From Acanthochlamys bracteata (lineage: Eukaryota; Streptophyta; Magnoliopsida; Pandanales; Velloziaceae): a stretch of DNA of 64,000 nucleotides. The notes beneath the pieces are model-generated. The model made no database searches. It saw only the letters and a list, made by a program, of their open reading frames with translations, and was not told the DNA's origin. The position numbers and the translations under genes were made by a program. The DNA is taken from contig CM034129.1 in the NCBI GenBank assembly GCA_019914995.1, forward strand, positions 8,177,725 to 8,241,724. The letters are read 5' to 3'. Below are positions 12,943-26,121 of the stretch, in pieces (the stretch's first letter is position 1; each line of letters starts with the position of its first letter).

Positions 12943-15900
12943 TCAAAAAGAGACACGCGTAGATCTTTCCTCCGCAACATTCACTTTAATAGCTCGGCCA
13001 TCTATGTTCTGCATCACCAAGAGGAAAACATCCATCATGTAAGGAAACTGACTAAACCTTAATATTTATGCTTGTTTCAGTAAAAGAAAAAAAAAAAAAA
13101 AAACCAGTATCACAGATATCTGCCAATGGACAAGAAAGGCTTCCCTCAAATGACCGCAAAGATGATTTCTATTATTCTATGTATGATCTTTCCATGAGAT
13201 TATTGAATACCCAAAATCTGAGGCTCTAGACTTCTGAAATTCTATTCTAATGTAAATTGTAAAACTTGCAGATTTATCAAAATACAAAGAGGCTGTGGTT
13301 AGAGGTTAAAATTGTTGGTACCACAACAAAGATCAACACAATATAATGCTTAATGATGCATGTTGAGAGTATTCCCACATAGCTACAGTGCTTTATGTCT
13401 ATACAATGATATATTCAGGAATCTAGCACACCTGTCCATCAAGAGCGGCAATAGCATCATCTAATTCAGATTGCGTTGCCATTGTTACAAAGCCAAATCC
13501 ACGAGACCGTCCAGACTCTCTGTCCTGAACAACTCTAGCCTCAACCACTTTGCCATGCTCACTAAACAACTGCTCTAAGCGAGCATCATTTACTTGCCAT
13601 GGTAAGTTACCAACATAAGCTCTAAAAGATGGTCGTAACTCTCTAGGAGGCCTGGAGCCCCTGGGAGCTGCCTTGTTAACAGTCAACAACCTGTTGTTCA
13701 AATCCTGTTGCCAAAGTGCATTAAACAGTCAAATATAGATCTTAATATACATTAATTAAAAAAATAATGATACTTGCTACAGTTTTAAATTAATTTAAAC
13801 AAAATGGCAGTAATTTAAAAGGAATTATTAGTGCTTAAGTTAAAGCGTTTCAAACAAGACAAAAATGTTACTAGCAACAACCTTCAACCAGAAAATCGTG
13901 GGATGCCAGATATGAGAAACTTAAGTGAATAAACCTATCACTTGTTACAACAAAAGAATCCTTTATTTTATTAAAGGGATGCTTATGGTGCATGCATTAG
14001 ATCAGTTCCTCCATGCAGTAGTTTCAAGACATTCTCTAGGTGCATCAACATAAAATGATTTTAGAAATAGGGCATACTACATACAGCTATATACTCTCTA
14101 AGTATATAAGAAATAAGTTAAAAAAGGAAAAAAAAATAAGGACATTTATGAAGTCCTTAATTGGGTAGCAAGAAGGATTCTATAGCAGTACTATGAACTT
14201 CACCCACTCTCCCACCTGACGTTCCACCTAAATCAAAAGAGCGGTACATAACACAACATAAGCAAATCATAGATCAATATAGAGTAGTCATAAAAATCAA
14301 CCTCAAATAGTTAAATGGTAGGGTTGCTAGAACACAAAGTTTGCTGCAAAGCACTATTCTTTACTCTCATAATATATACCTATTCTTTACTCTCATATAA
14401 ACGCGTATACAAGTTATATGACCGTTATGAGTGGCATTGGCGAGTGACAACTAGAAACTTGTGCAGCTAGGCATGATCCTTTGTCATGCATTTTGCAAGT
14501 GATGACACAGTTGTCATGAGCGAAAAATGTGCCCTTCATTCTTGTTACCATATGAAGATAGCTAACAAAGGAACTATAAAGTGTTTTCTTAAGGTTTTTA
14601 CATGGGAATAAGACAAACTTCCCACTTGTATTCATACTTGACGTGGATTGGAATGGCTCAATTGAATCATTAACAACTCGGTAGGAAATATTCCCTAAAA
14701 ATTTTCACCGAATACATTCTCGAGTATAACAAATGACAGCTTACCTCTACTTCATTTTAAAATTAAACAACTCAAGAATACAGCCAATGATGCTTTGACC
14801 ACAAAACACTTCGCATGGATAAGACGCTTGTATTTTTGCCAATTTGGTGAAACCTATAATTCTAGAGTATACCCAAAGATGGTTCAGCTCAATCCAACTA
14901 CAAAGTTGCATAATTTGGAAATCTTTTAAGACTATGATATTAGCTTTTACATATACACAGTAGATATCTAAATATCCTATCCATTAAGTTTCACTACAAA
15001 ACATTGATAAAGCATCATGTTTTGACTAATGTATTGTGCACCTACGTAAAACTTTTCAAAGTCGATTGCAAATAACTATCTTAACTATAAACTTCAAATT
15101 GAAAGTTTTGACCACAGAAATTGATCTATGCTATCAGAGAAACTTACATAAATTACACTATTTTTATTGTGCTTCAGTTTTGTAGTGTTGAAACTTTAAT
15201 ATTGGTCAATCATCATGCTTAAACGGTATGTGTTCTACAATGAGCACATTTGGTTATGTAGGAAGGATTTCCTAAGATATCCAAAATTTTTAACCACCAT
15301 GGATAAACCTTAGGTCATGCGCAAAAGAATAACCAAGACTTTTCTTATACAATTCTGGATGTACAAGAGATTGTCCTTGTATGGAAGAACAGAAACTCTT
15401 CAAATTTGATAAGGATCTTCAAAATACATCTAATCTTCAACAATAGCTTCAATTATGTCTTGCTCTGAATAAGCTTTATCATTCCAATTTATGGTACGTT
15501 CGTTTATTTGACCAGGTTGAAAATCCAAAAGAATCTCTTAAGTCTGTAAGTTGTACACCATTGTAATATGGTTCAATAAAATAAAGTCTATGAAAAATAT
15601 TAAAAAGCATATTTGTTGCATATTAGAAACAGAAAATAACATACTTTTAATAAATCATTCCTTTAAGCAACTAAACTAGATGTGCTTTCATATTTTCTAT
15701 AACCTGTATTAATACATTAAGTAATACATTTTTGTTTTCAAAATCAATAAGCATATGCCTTTAGATATGCACCCGCTTACTGCATATGCATTCTGCAATA
15801 ACATGCGCATACGCACAATAAGGTACAATAGAAAATTTGTTGAATAGGTCCCATCGACCTTATCGCTATAGCACCAAGAACAGGGAAGTGCCATTAGTGA

Positions 15901-18900
15901 CTGTTTGCTTAATTACCAACTAGAAATTGTACAACTAGGAAAAGATGTTATTTTGTTTAAAAGTCATTTAAGTATAGACTAGAATTGATGGTCTTCATTT
16001 GAAAAGTAAGAAGGTTCATATTTGAGGAATAGGTACTGAATTTGATGAACAAATCAGTTAAACTTAGCTAAACATAGTCACAAAATTCATATTACTACAT
16101 TAGTTAATTGCACTAAATTCTAATGCATTAACAACTACAACTTCATAGTCATATAATATTTAAATATTCCAATAATCAATGAATTTTCATGAAAATTTAA
16201 ACTTTCATGCTAATTAGAATAAGGAGTATGAAGTTCTTAGAGAATTCTTTAGAGAAAAATCGACTAATGCTTCTTCATTTTCCAAAGCTAATTTTAGAGT
16301 TGTTACAATTTTGTCCACTAGTGCGAAAACTCTAGAAACTTGGGGCTGAACTAGTAGTTGTACTTGTTGATAAAGCAAGTTGTTTTTCTCTTAAGACAGA
16401 GAAGGTTGTCACTTTGAATATTCTAATAAAAGAGACATTGTTTTATGTTGAGCCTTTTTTGTAAATTGAGTATGTTTGGGCCTCAATATTTTTATAAGTG
16501 AACGACTATCGTCACAACTTAAGTTGACCATAGTTAAGATTAATGATCAAAGGACAAAGATAAAGATGGAACAAGCAATACATCAGGTGAATTTTTTATG
16601 GTCTTAAAAGTTGGAACCTTAGAGAAAGATACTCTAATCTTAATGTAGACTGCTTAGCCAATTAGCTTCAATAATTTAAATCACACCAAACCCTATCGTA
16701 AAGGATCATTTTGTCTTATTTTTAAATGGCTAGTTTATGTAGATAAGCATCACAAAAGCATGCAAGTGGCTAGACAAGTTCTAGTGAGGTTACTAAACAA
16801 GGTGCTTTGAGAGGGGAAGATTTCTAATGAACAAAGCCCACAATATGTTATTTTGACGACAAAGTTCTTATTTTCTTTAATGCTTAATGCCTAGTGATAG
16901 CTAGGCAGGGGATGAACTCAAAGCAAAATATCGAGGATGATGGGCAGTAAGATTTTGCTGAGAATAAAATACCTTTTATTCATTTTTTACGAGACACATA
17001 TCATTGATCACAAGCAAGCTATCACTATTGGTACAAAGTAAAGAACATCGCAGAACACATGCCATAACGCATAGTCACAAATACACAAAACAATGATTGA
17101 TATAGAAGAAGTATCTCCACTTTGTATCATGTATTTTTATAAATTCTGAATGTAGATCGAAGCATGTGTTTAAGAGACCATGACCTTGACCTTAATTGGT
17201 TCAGATGCACATAAAACAAAAGAGTATCAAAACATATGTTTCAGAACAGTAAATACATAACTTTAGGAACTGAATACTTATTCAGAGTCGTTGGATGAAT
17301 TTCTTCTATGTATGTCAAACTACTTAGAAGCATGTGATGGTTTTGGAGCTTTAAATAAGCCAAAGTTAATGAGATTCTCTCAATTCTATTGATATAAGTT
17401 CTCCTCTTATTAAGGATCGATTACAAATTACATAGTTGAAGTGCACATGGCTAGAAAACTAGAAAGGCATTCATGCAATTTCCTTTTCTTTATGACAATC
17501 TATTTTTGCAGCAAGTAGATCTTGATTATGAACTGCTTGGCAAGTAAGCAATTAACTAAGCAACAATTAATGCGAGTATGCAGAAAGCATGTTTTACGTG
17601 ACCTCAGAGAAAAGATGATTAGTACCAACTAAGAGATTGTTGTATAATTAATTACTTGAGTCCTTATATTGTTAAAGAATTTCCTTTATGTTATTGATGG
17701 TATATAGACTACATTTTGGAACAGAAAGATTCATCGACAGCAATCAACTCTTCCTTCTAATTGTCTTGAGACTATTATTATGGTTCAATGAAGAAGGTGG
17801 ATTACCTACATAGTTTTGAAGTCTAAAGTTATTGTCAATGTCATGATGTTATGCATAGATGCTACTTTTTCTACTTTAACATTTAGTCACTCAATAGATC
17901 CTAGATGATTGCAACCCTTGTAGCTTTGAATTCTAGCTCCGTTACTATGTGAAATTAAATGTAGATATGTTTGGGGTATCAGATATTTGACAATTGACAT
18001 GTAATAAGGAATATAAGATTTGGGAGTTAGATGATGGATAATGACATCCTTTTACGTATAAAACTGTGTATGATACTTAAGGAACAAAAGCATGCTTTGA
18101 AAGGCTACAGGGCATATGCAATCTGATAGTACAAAGGATAAGTGCTTTTCCTTGAGAGATGTTCTATGGATATTGGTAAATAGCCCAATTAATAAATAGA
18201 AGAGAATGCTAAACTTGCATTAACTGTTGCTCGCTTCAATCAAATTCATTGGATAAATGAAATGAAGAGACTTACGTAACAATTGAACATCTCAACAGCT
18301 TTGTCAGCTTCTTCAACAGTGCTCATGGTCACAAATCCAAAGCCGCGGCTTTGGTCTGTGTCTCTGTTGTATATTACCTAAAAGACGAGAAGAATATGTT
18401 ATAAACACATCTTACGCAGCTAAATTTGCAACAACTGATAGCATAGAAACAACATAACTTATACAAAAATCACTAGATAATCAAGTCTAACATTAGTACT
18501 CATCAACCTAGCTCAATGAATCCATCTCAGAAAGCATCATGCTCTTATTCTAAGAGCTGAACAACATCACTTTTCCAGCTACTAAAAGCCTAGAGTTCCT
18601 ATAAACATAAATCTATATCAGGACCACTCTAACCCTAAAACGGATACACAATACACAAGCAAAATTTAGGTCATAACACAAACATTTCAGAGAGTTCATC
18701 TTAATTCAATAAACACAAAAAGAAAAGGAAATCAAAGGAAAGAACAACATATTCAAAAAAAATAAATAAATAAGTGAAACCCAAAACATTGAATTACCTC
18801 AGCAATCTCGACAACTCCAGCCTGATTAAATAGTTCCGCAAGTTTCTCACTATCAACATCATAGGGCAAGTTCCCAACAAAAATCTTCGCTCCCTCTGGC

Positions 18901-19297
18901 GGCTCCGGATAATCCTCAACTGGTAAACCCTCCATCTGTTCAGTAAATCCTTCGTCATCTCCCTCGGGTTCTCCAGCAACAACGGGCCTACCCAAGGCAT
19001 GGTCCTCTTCATCAACTTCTTCAACCCAGCCGCTAACTCTATTCTCTTCGTCCTGGATTGCTTGGTCTGCTGTTGAGATTGAAGTAGTGGGTTGGGAAAC
19101 GAAAGGAGAGAATGTTGTGAACAACTTCTTTGTTCTTGCTGTTGATTTTGAGAAGAGAAGTGGAGTGATTTGGTTATTGAGGGAGAAGAGAGAGAGGAGG
19201 TGGTGGTTGTGATGGTGATGGTGATTGTGATTGTGATTGTATGGGGTTTGGAGGAGAAGGAGATAGAAGTGGTGGGAAGAAATGGAGTTGTTGCCAT
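12943..19297 (-). CDS. CP31-type chloroplast ribonucleoprotein, two RRM domains (apparent frameshift in exon 1)
   Basis: Four exons on the minus strand: 19297-18798, 18377-18276, 13704-13432, 13008-12943. RRM1 starts at [14 protein letters not shown] and spans exons 1-3. RRM2 starts at [14 protein letters not shown] in exon 3 and ends in exon 4 ([13 protein letters not shown], stop). Both RNP1 boxes read RGFGFVTM. An acidic linker precedes RRM1. Such nuclear-encoded proteins enter the chloroplast and bind plastid mRNAs, supporting RNA stability and editing. The ATG at 19297 opens a transit-peptide-like segment ([16 protein letters not shown]). However, that frame differs from the RRM frame: exon 1 is 500 nt, while all introns are phase 0. 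A 1-nt loss or 2-nt gain in the ATC/ACC-rich tract (about 19180-19245) would explain it. Intron 2 is about 4.6 kb, unusually long. The remaining exons look intact, so this may be an assembly error in a functional gene. Confidence 0.88.
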
Positions 19298-19477
19298 TGT
19301 TAGAACTTGAACAGAAGCAAGAGTGGAGAGGCAGAGCAGTAAGAGTTTGGAAGAGTTGGCGTGGAAGAGTTGGGAAGGGGAGGGTTTTGTTTCGGATAAA
19401 GACATTAGACCAGAATCGAGGGTAAGACTAGTTTTATTAGGCAGTGCTTGATGGCCTTTCTTCCCTAAACCTACCAA

Positions 19478-22249
19478 AAATGGTTTTAAATTCTTAGAAT
19501 GGATTTTGCTAACAATTATTTCTTAAGTTCTTAGGCTTTATCTGGTCTAGAACTCAAAACTCCCATACCAAAATTTAAATTGTTTCGTAATATCACACCT
19601 TAATCTCAGCATCGCCAAACAATTCAAAAGAACTAAAAAAAATTTTAAAATGTATACAATAAAAAATAAATAAATTGTTTATGTGTACCCAAAGTCGGAA
19701 GAACCGACCCGTCCATCGACGCAAAAATCTCTCCTGGTTAACTAGTTGAGGTCCAAACGTCCGAATCAGTTGGTTGGACCGCGGGTCGATGTTCCAGATG
19801 GATTTTCATAGTGCCCAATGCAAACATCGTATCTCTAGCCTGCTTCAACAGAAATGATCATGTTCAAATCACTCACGAATGATCGGATAAACAAACACGA
19901 AGCTTCAATGTCAATCATGAATTGAACTGAAGCTAGTGATTGTCGTCCTCTTTAAATTCTCTTGCCATATTTTTGAGAACTCTCTCGAAAGCAAATAGAA
20001 TTTAAGAGACGCGGGGAGAATGAGAGAGAGAGCTGCGGCAATGACATTGTCACTAATATCCATTGTCTATGTGCCGCCAACGAGATGAGAGGAGCCTGTG
20101 TTGTCTGAGTGAGAACGATTACCTTCATGTTTACCCTGATTTTATTCTTCTAGCTCGCCGATGACCTTAAACATGGTGAATAAATTGCAAATTCTCTATC
20201 TCTTTAGTACGCTTTCAAATTCAAATAGAAAGCAATATTATTGAATCTAAGACTGAAGCTTCATCAGAAGCAGCGTCTAAAACATCGTTAGGAAGATGGA
20301 TTGAAACATCATTAGAAGCAGGGATTGAAACGTCATCCGAATCTAAAAACGAAGTTTCATAAAGCAAGATGCAGCAAGAGAGGAGGAAGTTGTTGGAAGC
20401 ATCACCGGAGCTCCGATAGTGATTCAATGCAGATTGATTGATAGACAACCACTCGAATTGACAACAGAGAAAAAATATAGCCAAAGAAGAAATCTAACGG
20501 GTAGAAAACGTAGCTGGCGACTTTAGCCAATGTCGGAGCCGCTCGTAGAATACCAGAAAATCCTAACCGAAGTCGTTTGGACGGGATCGAGAGACGAAAT
20601 GACGAGGAGAGGACGAGGAATGATCGATGTATCGAGAACGATCGAAAAGAGAATGAGGAACGAGATTTGGATTAGGTGAGGTTAATTAATTATTAATTAA
20701 ATTTTTTATATCACCCTGGTTGATCAGAGCGAGCGGGTCGAGAGGTCAAACTTCGTCCTATTCGGGTCAAATCGGATTGTTGACACGATTGTCTTTTTGC
20801 ATATTCGAATCGATTTTTCGTTTAGATCGAACCGTACGGTTCGGTCCGTATATGCTAACACCCTCTTGAGTAAAGAATTAGTGGCAATCACCTTATTAAA
20901 TATTGATATCATATTTGGATAAAAAAATCGGATCCCTTGACACTTCAAATCTCATAAAAATAGTATTTGAGTATTTTAATTACCTCAAAATTATTTTTTT
21001 ATTAAACTTGATTCAAAATTTTTTTTATATTTTACTAGATTTGATTCAAATTTATTTTTATATTTTAGTTGTTCTAAACTTGCTAAATTCATTTCTAATT
21101 CATTTCATTCAAATTTTATAAAAGTTTAATTCAAAGTAATTAAAATGTATAATTTTTTAAAAATTGAATTCATTTTTTGCAGACTTGCAATCCCGATAAA
21201 ATCAATGTCCTTAGGTAAAGAGTGAATGATGTGTCATTGGTAATGTGTCAGTTATACGAAAATTTCTTTGGATAAGTAAGAATTTTGATAAATAAGAGAT
21301 GCTCATCTTTTTATCCCCAAATAATCTCCAAAAGGAACTAGGCCAAGGCTTATTTTTCTTTATTTTAGATATATTCTAAATTTTCCGTTTCTAGATAAAT
21401 AATTGGTGATGTTTTCAAGTTATACCCAAAAAAAGGGCAAAGTTTGCACAATTTTGTATGCCACTTTTATGGAACTTCTATTTCATTTTTAGCACTTCTG
21501 GACTCGTAAAAATGTATGTTTAGCTTAGTTTGTTTAAACTTTTGCAGGCTTTCCCCTTGGTATTAGGGTGCATTTTGCGCTTCTATGAATAATCTGAATC
21601 CTTTTGTTGGCAGATTTCTTCAATACTCATCAATTGTTTTTAAATAGACAACTCTGGATTTAAATTAGCATTAGAGGAAACGGTTGCGGGCTGTTCGGAG
21701 CATATACTATGGGAAAACCAGAGCATTATGCAGTTGGTGCCCAATATGCTGAGTTCATTTATGATTGAAAACAGGGATGCTAGCCTTCAACCTTCCACTT
21801 CTTGATTCAACCTACGGTGCGACCTAACGGATATCGATATTTGTTTTCTGATTCGTAAGTTATAGTACATTCTTTAATTTCGTTGAAGTCATTAATTTGA
21901 TGTAGTAATCTTAGTGTTATTGTCAATCTCTTGTGACAGAGGTATACATGATCAAGTAAATCTCTATACGGAGACTATGATGAGTACATTGTCCGGATAC
22001 ATATACATACATAATATGTTAAAACTACTACTACCTATATATAAAGTACTCCAAAAACCTGCTAGCAAATTAGCATACCTATGTGCTCGTAAATATATTT
22101 CAGAACGGTGGATTCAGATTGACATAAATTTTCTTTGGTCGTGAAGAAATGAAAGTGGTGTAGCTTAATTTCTATAATAGAAAACACAGTTAAACATCGT
22201 TGCATTTCTTACGAAGTAGATGTCTTTGATCTACTTCTGATAAATGTTT
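19478..22249. other. intergenic stretch between CP31-type and GH5 genes
   Basis: Holds the probable promoter of the CP31-type gene. A GC-richer block follows at about 19.68-20.88 kb, with many CCGAC/GTCGG/GGTCGA motifs and a short degenerate repeat of the kind GAAACATCATTAGAAGC at about 20.26-20.36 kb. The rest is AT-rich sequence to 22.2 kb. The 87-codon minus ORF at 20221-20484 overlaps the degenerate repeat and resembles nothing I know. Confidence 0.45.
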
Positions 22250-24738
22250 TTAATCTCGTTGTTTCAATAGTCTTTTTCTGCCACATTTTTCTCTATGGTT
22301 TTCTCGACCAAGTTTCCGTTGTTGTTTCGGTCTTGCCTGTTTCCTAGTGCTAGTTACCAATTTGAACCACTGGCTTTCTGGGTTACAATTTTTATCACTG
22401 CCCAAACACTTGCATGGATTTGAAACAACACTGTTTCCATCAGTGCCAACATCTAAGCACAAACTGTTATTTCCGGTAGAGAAATGCATGCCAGAACTGG
22501 AAACTTGTACCCATTTAGAACTGTTGCTGCTGCAGTTGGAACTAAGCTTCACACTTGCACCAGCAGCATTTGCTTTCAGGCATTTTTGTGTTGGGTCGAG
22601 CACCAAGTTCTGTTGTTGTGTGTATGTCCAGGCTTTTGAGTCAGTGCATGAGCCAAGTCCTGCATTGTTTCCTTGGCTTAAAACACACTGCCCTGTTGTA
22701 GGGTGAAGGATTATTTGGTAGGCTGAGTTGTTTGATATTTTTGGCCCTGCATCATCATTATAACATCTAACGGCCGTCATCAAAACATGATCAGATTTTT
22801 TATCATTTATATGGAAAACTGAGATTAAAATGAATGCATACCTCGCAGAGGTTGTTGAAGTGCTTGATATATTTTGAGGTAACTGGTATTTCTGGGGCCA
22901 GACCAGTCGTGATTCAAAACTCCATACTCTTCATCTTTGTCAAGGTTACCTTCTCTTAGGTAGTAGCTTCCTTGAAGTGCCCATATCGCCCAATCAAGAT
23001 CATGTTCAGCAAGGAAGGCCACAACACATCCCAGGTACCTGCGCTGCCATATATGGTTAAGATAAAGAGATCCATGTCCAGCGATTTTACGATCAAGTAA
23101 GATCAAGCAATGTAAGGAAGTGCATGAACCTGTTGTCATTTTGAATATAGCCTTTCTGGTCAACTCCAAACTCGCTCATGAACAAAGGTAATCCTTTGCC
23201 AAGGAAAAATCCGCCCTTCCTCATCTGGTCTCTGGTAAGCTGTCCACAAGCATCATTGGCATTGTTGTTCGCCCAAGCATCAGTGTCTGAAAAGCTGTAC
23301 CAGTGCAGCTCAAATACCAGCTTATTGTTGAAGGAGACCTGGACTGGCCTGTTTGCGACATATCCCAAATCATTGTCGTTGTGCAAACCTGAAAGTATGA
23401 CTAGGACTTTCGGGTTTGCAGCGTGCACTGCCTCAGCTCCCTTCTGCATATACCTGTATAGTTGAATTAAACCATGAATATTTGATCTGGGCAAAGGTTG
23501 AACTTTTCTTTTCGCATTTTACTAAGAATTCAGGTATTGTCTAGCCGGTCTAACCCAGATTGGCCCAGTATCTCTCTTACCAATAAAATGAGGAGCAATT
23601 AAAGGTTATCTTTCTACATACTTGTACCAATCATCGACGTTTTCTCGAGGACCTCTGAGTTCATTCCTGAGACTCATCCCAATAACATTGGATGCGTTTC
23701 TAAACAATGCTGCCATGGTGGTTAGTCCCTCAATCCATTGATCCGGGTTGAAGTACTGGTCTCCAAAGAAGCCGTTGCCGTCTGTATAACTGCAGCACCA
23801 CTCTGGCTTGCTGACGTGGTTGTCCAGTATCACCATGATGTTGTTGTCCTCTAAAGTCGACACCACTCTCTGCGAATGTATACATTCAGAAAAGTTTTGG
23901 AAACTTAGTTTGGATTTCATGTGAAAGTAAGCTTTAAATTTAACCACAAATGCATGGATATGAAGTCAACCCTCTTTTTAACCATTACTCTTGAGCAATC
24001 ATTCATCAGCCAATATATTGGCTATAGGTTTAACCTGGTCATGGTCCTGGTGGATCCTTCTAACGCCACGCTAACAGTTTTTCAGAAAAAAGGAAAAATG
24101 GCTATGTTTAAACCTTGGGGCTCATGCAAGAAGGAAACCATTCGTTAAGCATGAGCTAACAGCTCTTCTCCATATGGAAAAAGACTTAGAAGAATGCAAA
24201 TTACCACAAAACAACTCGTTATACGATCAATTGCACATAACGATACAGTAGTTCAGAAGATGATGATAGTGATATTAAGCCTGAAGTAAGGCAAACCAAA
24301 AGCACGTGTATTTATGTATATAAGCAGATAACTCACCATGAATGCTTCAATGAGGGGTAGGTCAACGAGAGCAGGGTTATTTTTTTGGATTCCTTGAAGG
24401 GCATCAGTGAGGTTAAGGGATTGGAATGATTTTCTAACAGTGAGAGTGTTGCCGGTGTTATTACTAACAAGGAAGATAGGCCATGTGAACCTAACACAAT
24501 TGAATCCCATTGAAGATATCTTGTTTGTGATGGTGTCTAACGGTTGCTTGTCGAGTCCTTCTGCAAGCATTGGTTGCAGGTGTGATGGCCAGTTTGCGCA
24601 TGCGAGTTTCACACGTTGCCCCGTTTCGTTGTTCACTATCCATCGGGAGCTTGCGGAGAGAGACAATGCTGTTGTGGCTTTGAGAATGTTAGAAGAGATG
24701 AAGAGGAATAAAGCTAGAGGGAAGAAGAAGCATTTCAT
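22250..24738 (-). CDS. glycoside hydrolase family 5 (cellulase-like) with C-terminal ricin-B-like domain, five exons
   Basis: Exons: 24738-24337, 23869-23622, 23453-23130, 23038-22842, 22746-22250; together 1668 nt, 555 residues, in frame. The chosen ATG gives a signal peptide (MKCFFFPLALFLFISS). A non-ATG extension upstream was ignored. The GH5 domain follows, with acid/base Glu204 in MSLRNELRGP and nucleophile Glu311 in LFMSEFGVD, both intact. The C-terminal part (YQIILHPTTGQCVL onward, with QSQWFKLV-type and CLDV motifs) resembles the ricin-B-like lectin fold of plant GH5 proteins. It is predicted to be secreted and to cleave beta-linked glycans; the substrate is unknown. The last 30 or so residues are an unusual Lys/Arg-rich tail not shared by the paralogue at 33995-35872. 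Confidence 0.92.
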
Positions 24739-24802
24739 TCTCTTCAGGATTGCAGGTTTGGTTTGTGAGTATGGGCAAACAATGCAAGCCTTGTACAAGG
24801 GC

Positions 24803-24812
24803 TACTTATAGC
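24803..24812 (-). promoter_or_regulatory. TATA-like box of the first GH5 gene
   Basis: On the minus strand the sequence reads GCTATAAGTAGCC, about 70 bp upstream of the GH5 ATG at 24738. This implies a short 5' leader. Supported by position and consensus only. Confidence 0.5.
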
Positions 24813-24813
24813 G

Positions 24814-26116
24814 CAGGGGATTGGGCATTCAACTAAACCTGTCTTGCTCCTAAGCAAATAAAGGTGGAACTTTTTCGGACATTTATGTCCAAACATCCAA
24901 ATTAATGGATGGTTACCTCTTGCTAGATATGATTGGAACAATAAGAAACTATCCGATTCAATTTGTTGGGGTATCTTGTTGAGAATTTTAAGTTAGCAGG
25001 AGAAATAACTTTGACTTTTTATTTTTAAAGATATTTTTAGCATTTACGGAAGAGATAATAACTTTGGTTGTTTGCAATTTGAATGACAACTAAAAAAATA
25101 CATACAAACTCTACCAAATAAGTACTTAACTTTTACTTCTTAGATATGTTCACAAATTTTCAGTTCTTCAAATTTGTGTTGACTGAGAATCTCACGCTAG
25201 GTCCACATTCTCTATGTCTACTATTTACCAGTGCAACACGTCATGCACCATAATAAAATTTCACTATACACAAGTCATTGGTAATGGAGAGGCTTTCATT
25301 GGTTAAAAAGACAAAAGAAGAAAAAAGAACTATAAGAATAAATAAAAATGAAGAAAGCCATGAAAGAAAAAAGCTTTAAAACATAAAATTTTTTGTGTCC
25401 TTTTTTTAATTGAGAATTTTATGTCCTTTATGAACACGAAACTTATTTAACAAAATTTTAATTTTTTAGCTATTTCTTAAAGAAAATCCCAATAGAATGT
25501 TTATTTCCATGCTTGGAAGACCAGATTTTCCCATCTAAAACGCTTCAGAAAGTCTTCAATTCACTCATTTTTTCAGTTGCTTTCAGCGATCACAATTTGA
25601 TGTTGTTGATGTATATGAATGGCTAAAAGATAAACCTGTAAAGTAACATGCAATTCTTTTAAGTCTTTTTGGACAATTTTCTTTAGTTGAGTAGACGTAT
25701 ATATTGTCTCTTTTCTACATAAACATGACTACGCACATAAACATTTACTTAGAACAAGAAGATCTTTAAGAAAAACCTGAGAACCAAAAGGGTAATTAAC
25801 TTTATCAAATTATACCATAAGCTGCACGACTAACTACTGGGAAAATTTTCTTCACATATTGTAAATTACTTTAAGCAATCCTCCTCCTCACATAGTTTTG
25901 CCTTTCAGTTTGTGCAAAGTTAAGTTGCTTCATATTATGGAAGAAGCTCAGTTAATTTATTCTCCTCATGTTGTGCCTTTCCCTCAATTCCAATGCCAGT
26001 TCATCTTCAACTAGCTATTGATTCATGCAGGGGCTACGACATCTTCGAAAGATGAAACAACATGAATAATTAACACTTATGTTACTGCTTTGGACTTGGC
26101 AAGACTCCCTAAGTGC
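24814..26116. other. intergenic stretch upstream of the first GH5 gene
   Basis: AT-rich sequence without a recognisable gene, repeat pair or transposon end. It presumably contains the GH5 promoter immediately next to 24814. Confidence 0.4.
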
Positions 26117-26121
26117 TATCT

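Noticed and set aside
18794..19477. 227-codon minus ORF as a separate protein
   Set aside because: Only its middle (from 19297) matters, as the transit-peptide frame of the CP31-type gene. The rest is a shadow of exon 1.
20221..20484. 87-codon minus ORF with Ser/Asp repeats (DVSIPASNDVSIHLPNDV)
   Set aside because: The repeat comes from a short degenerate DNA repeat. No start context, exon or family support.
24739..24798. N-terminal extension of the first GH5 gene
   Set aside because: The open frame starts at TTG, not ATG, and would precede a good signal peptide. The TATA-like box lies directly upstream.
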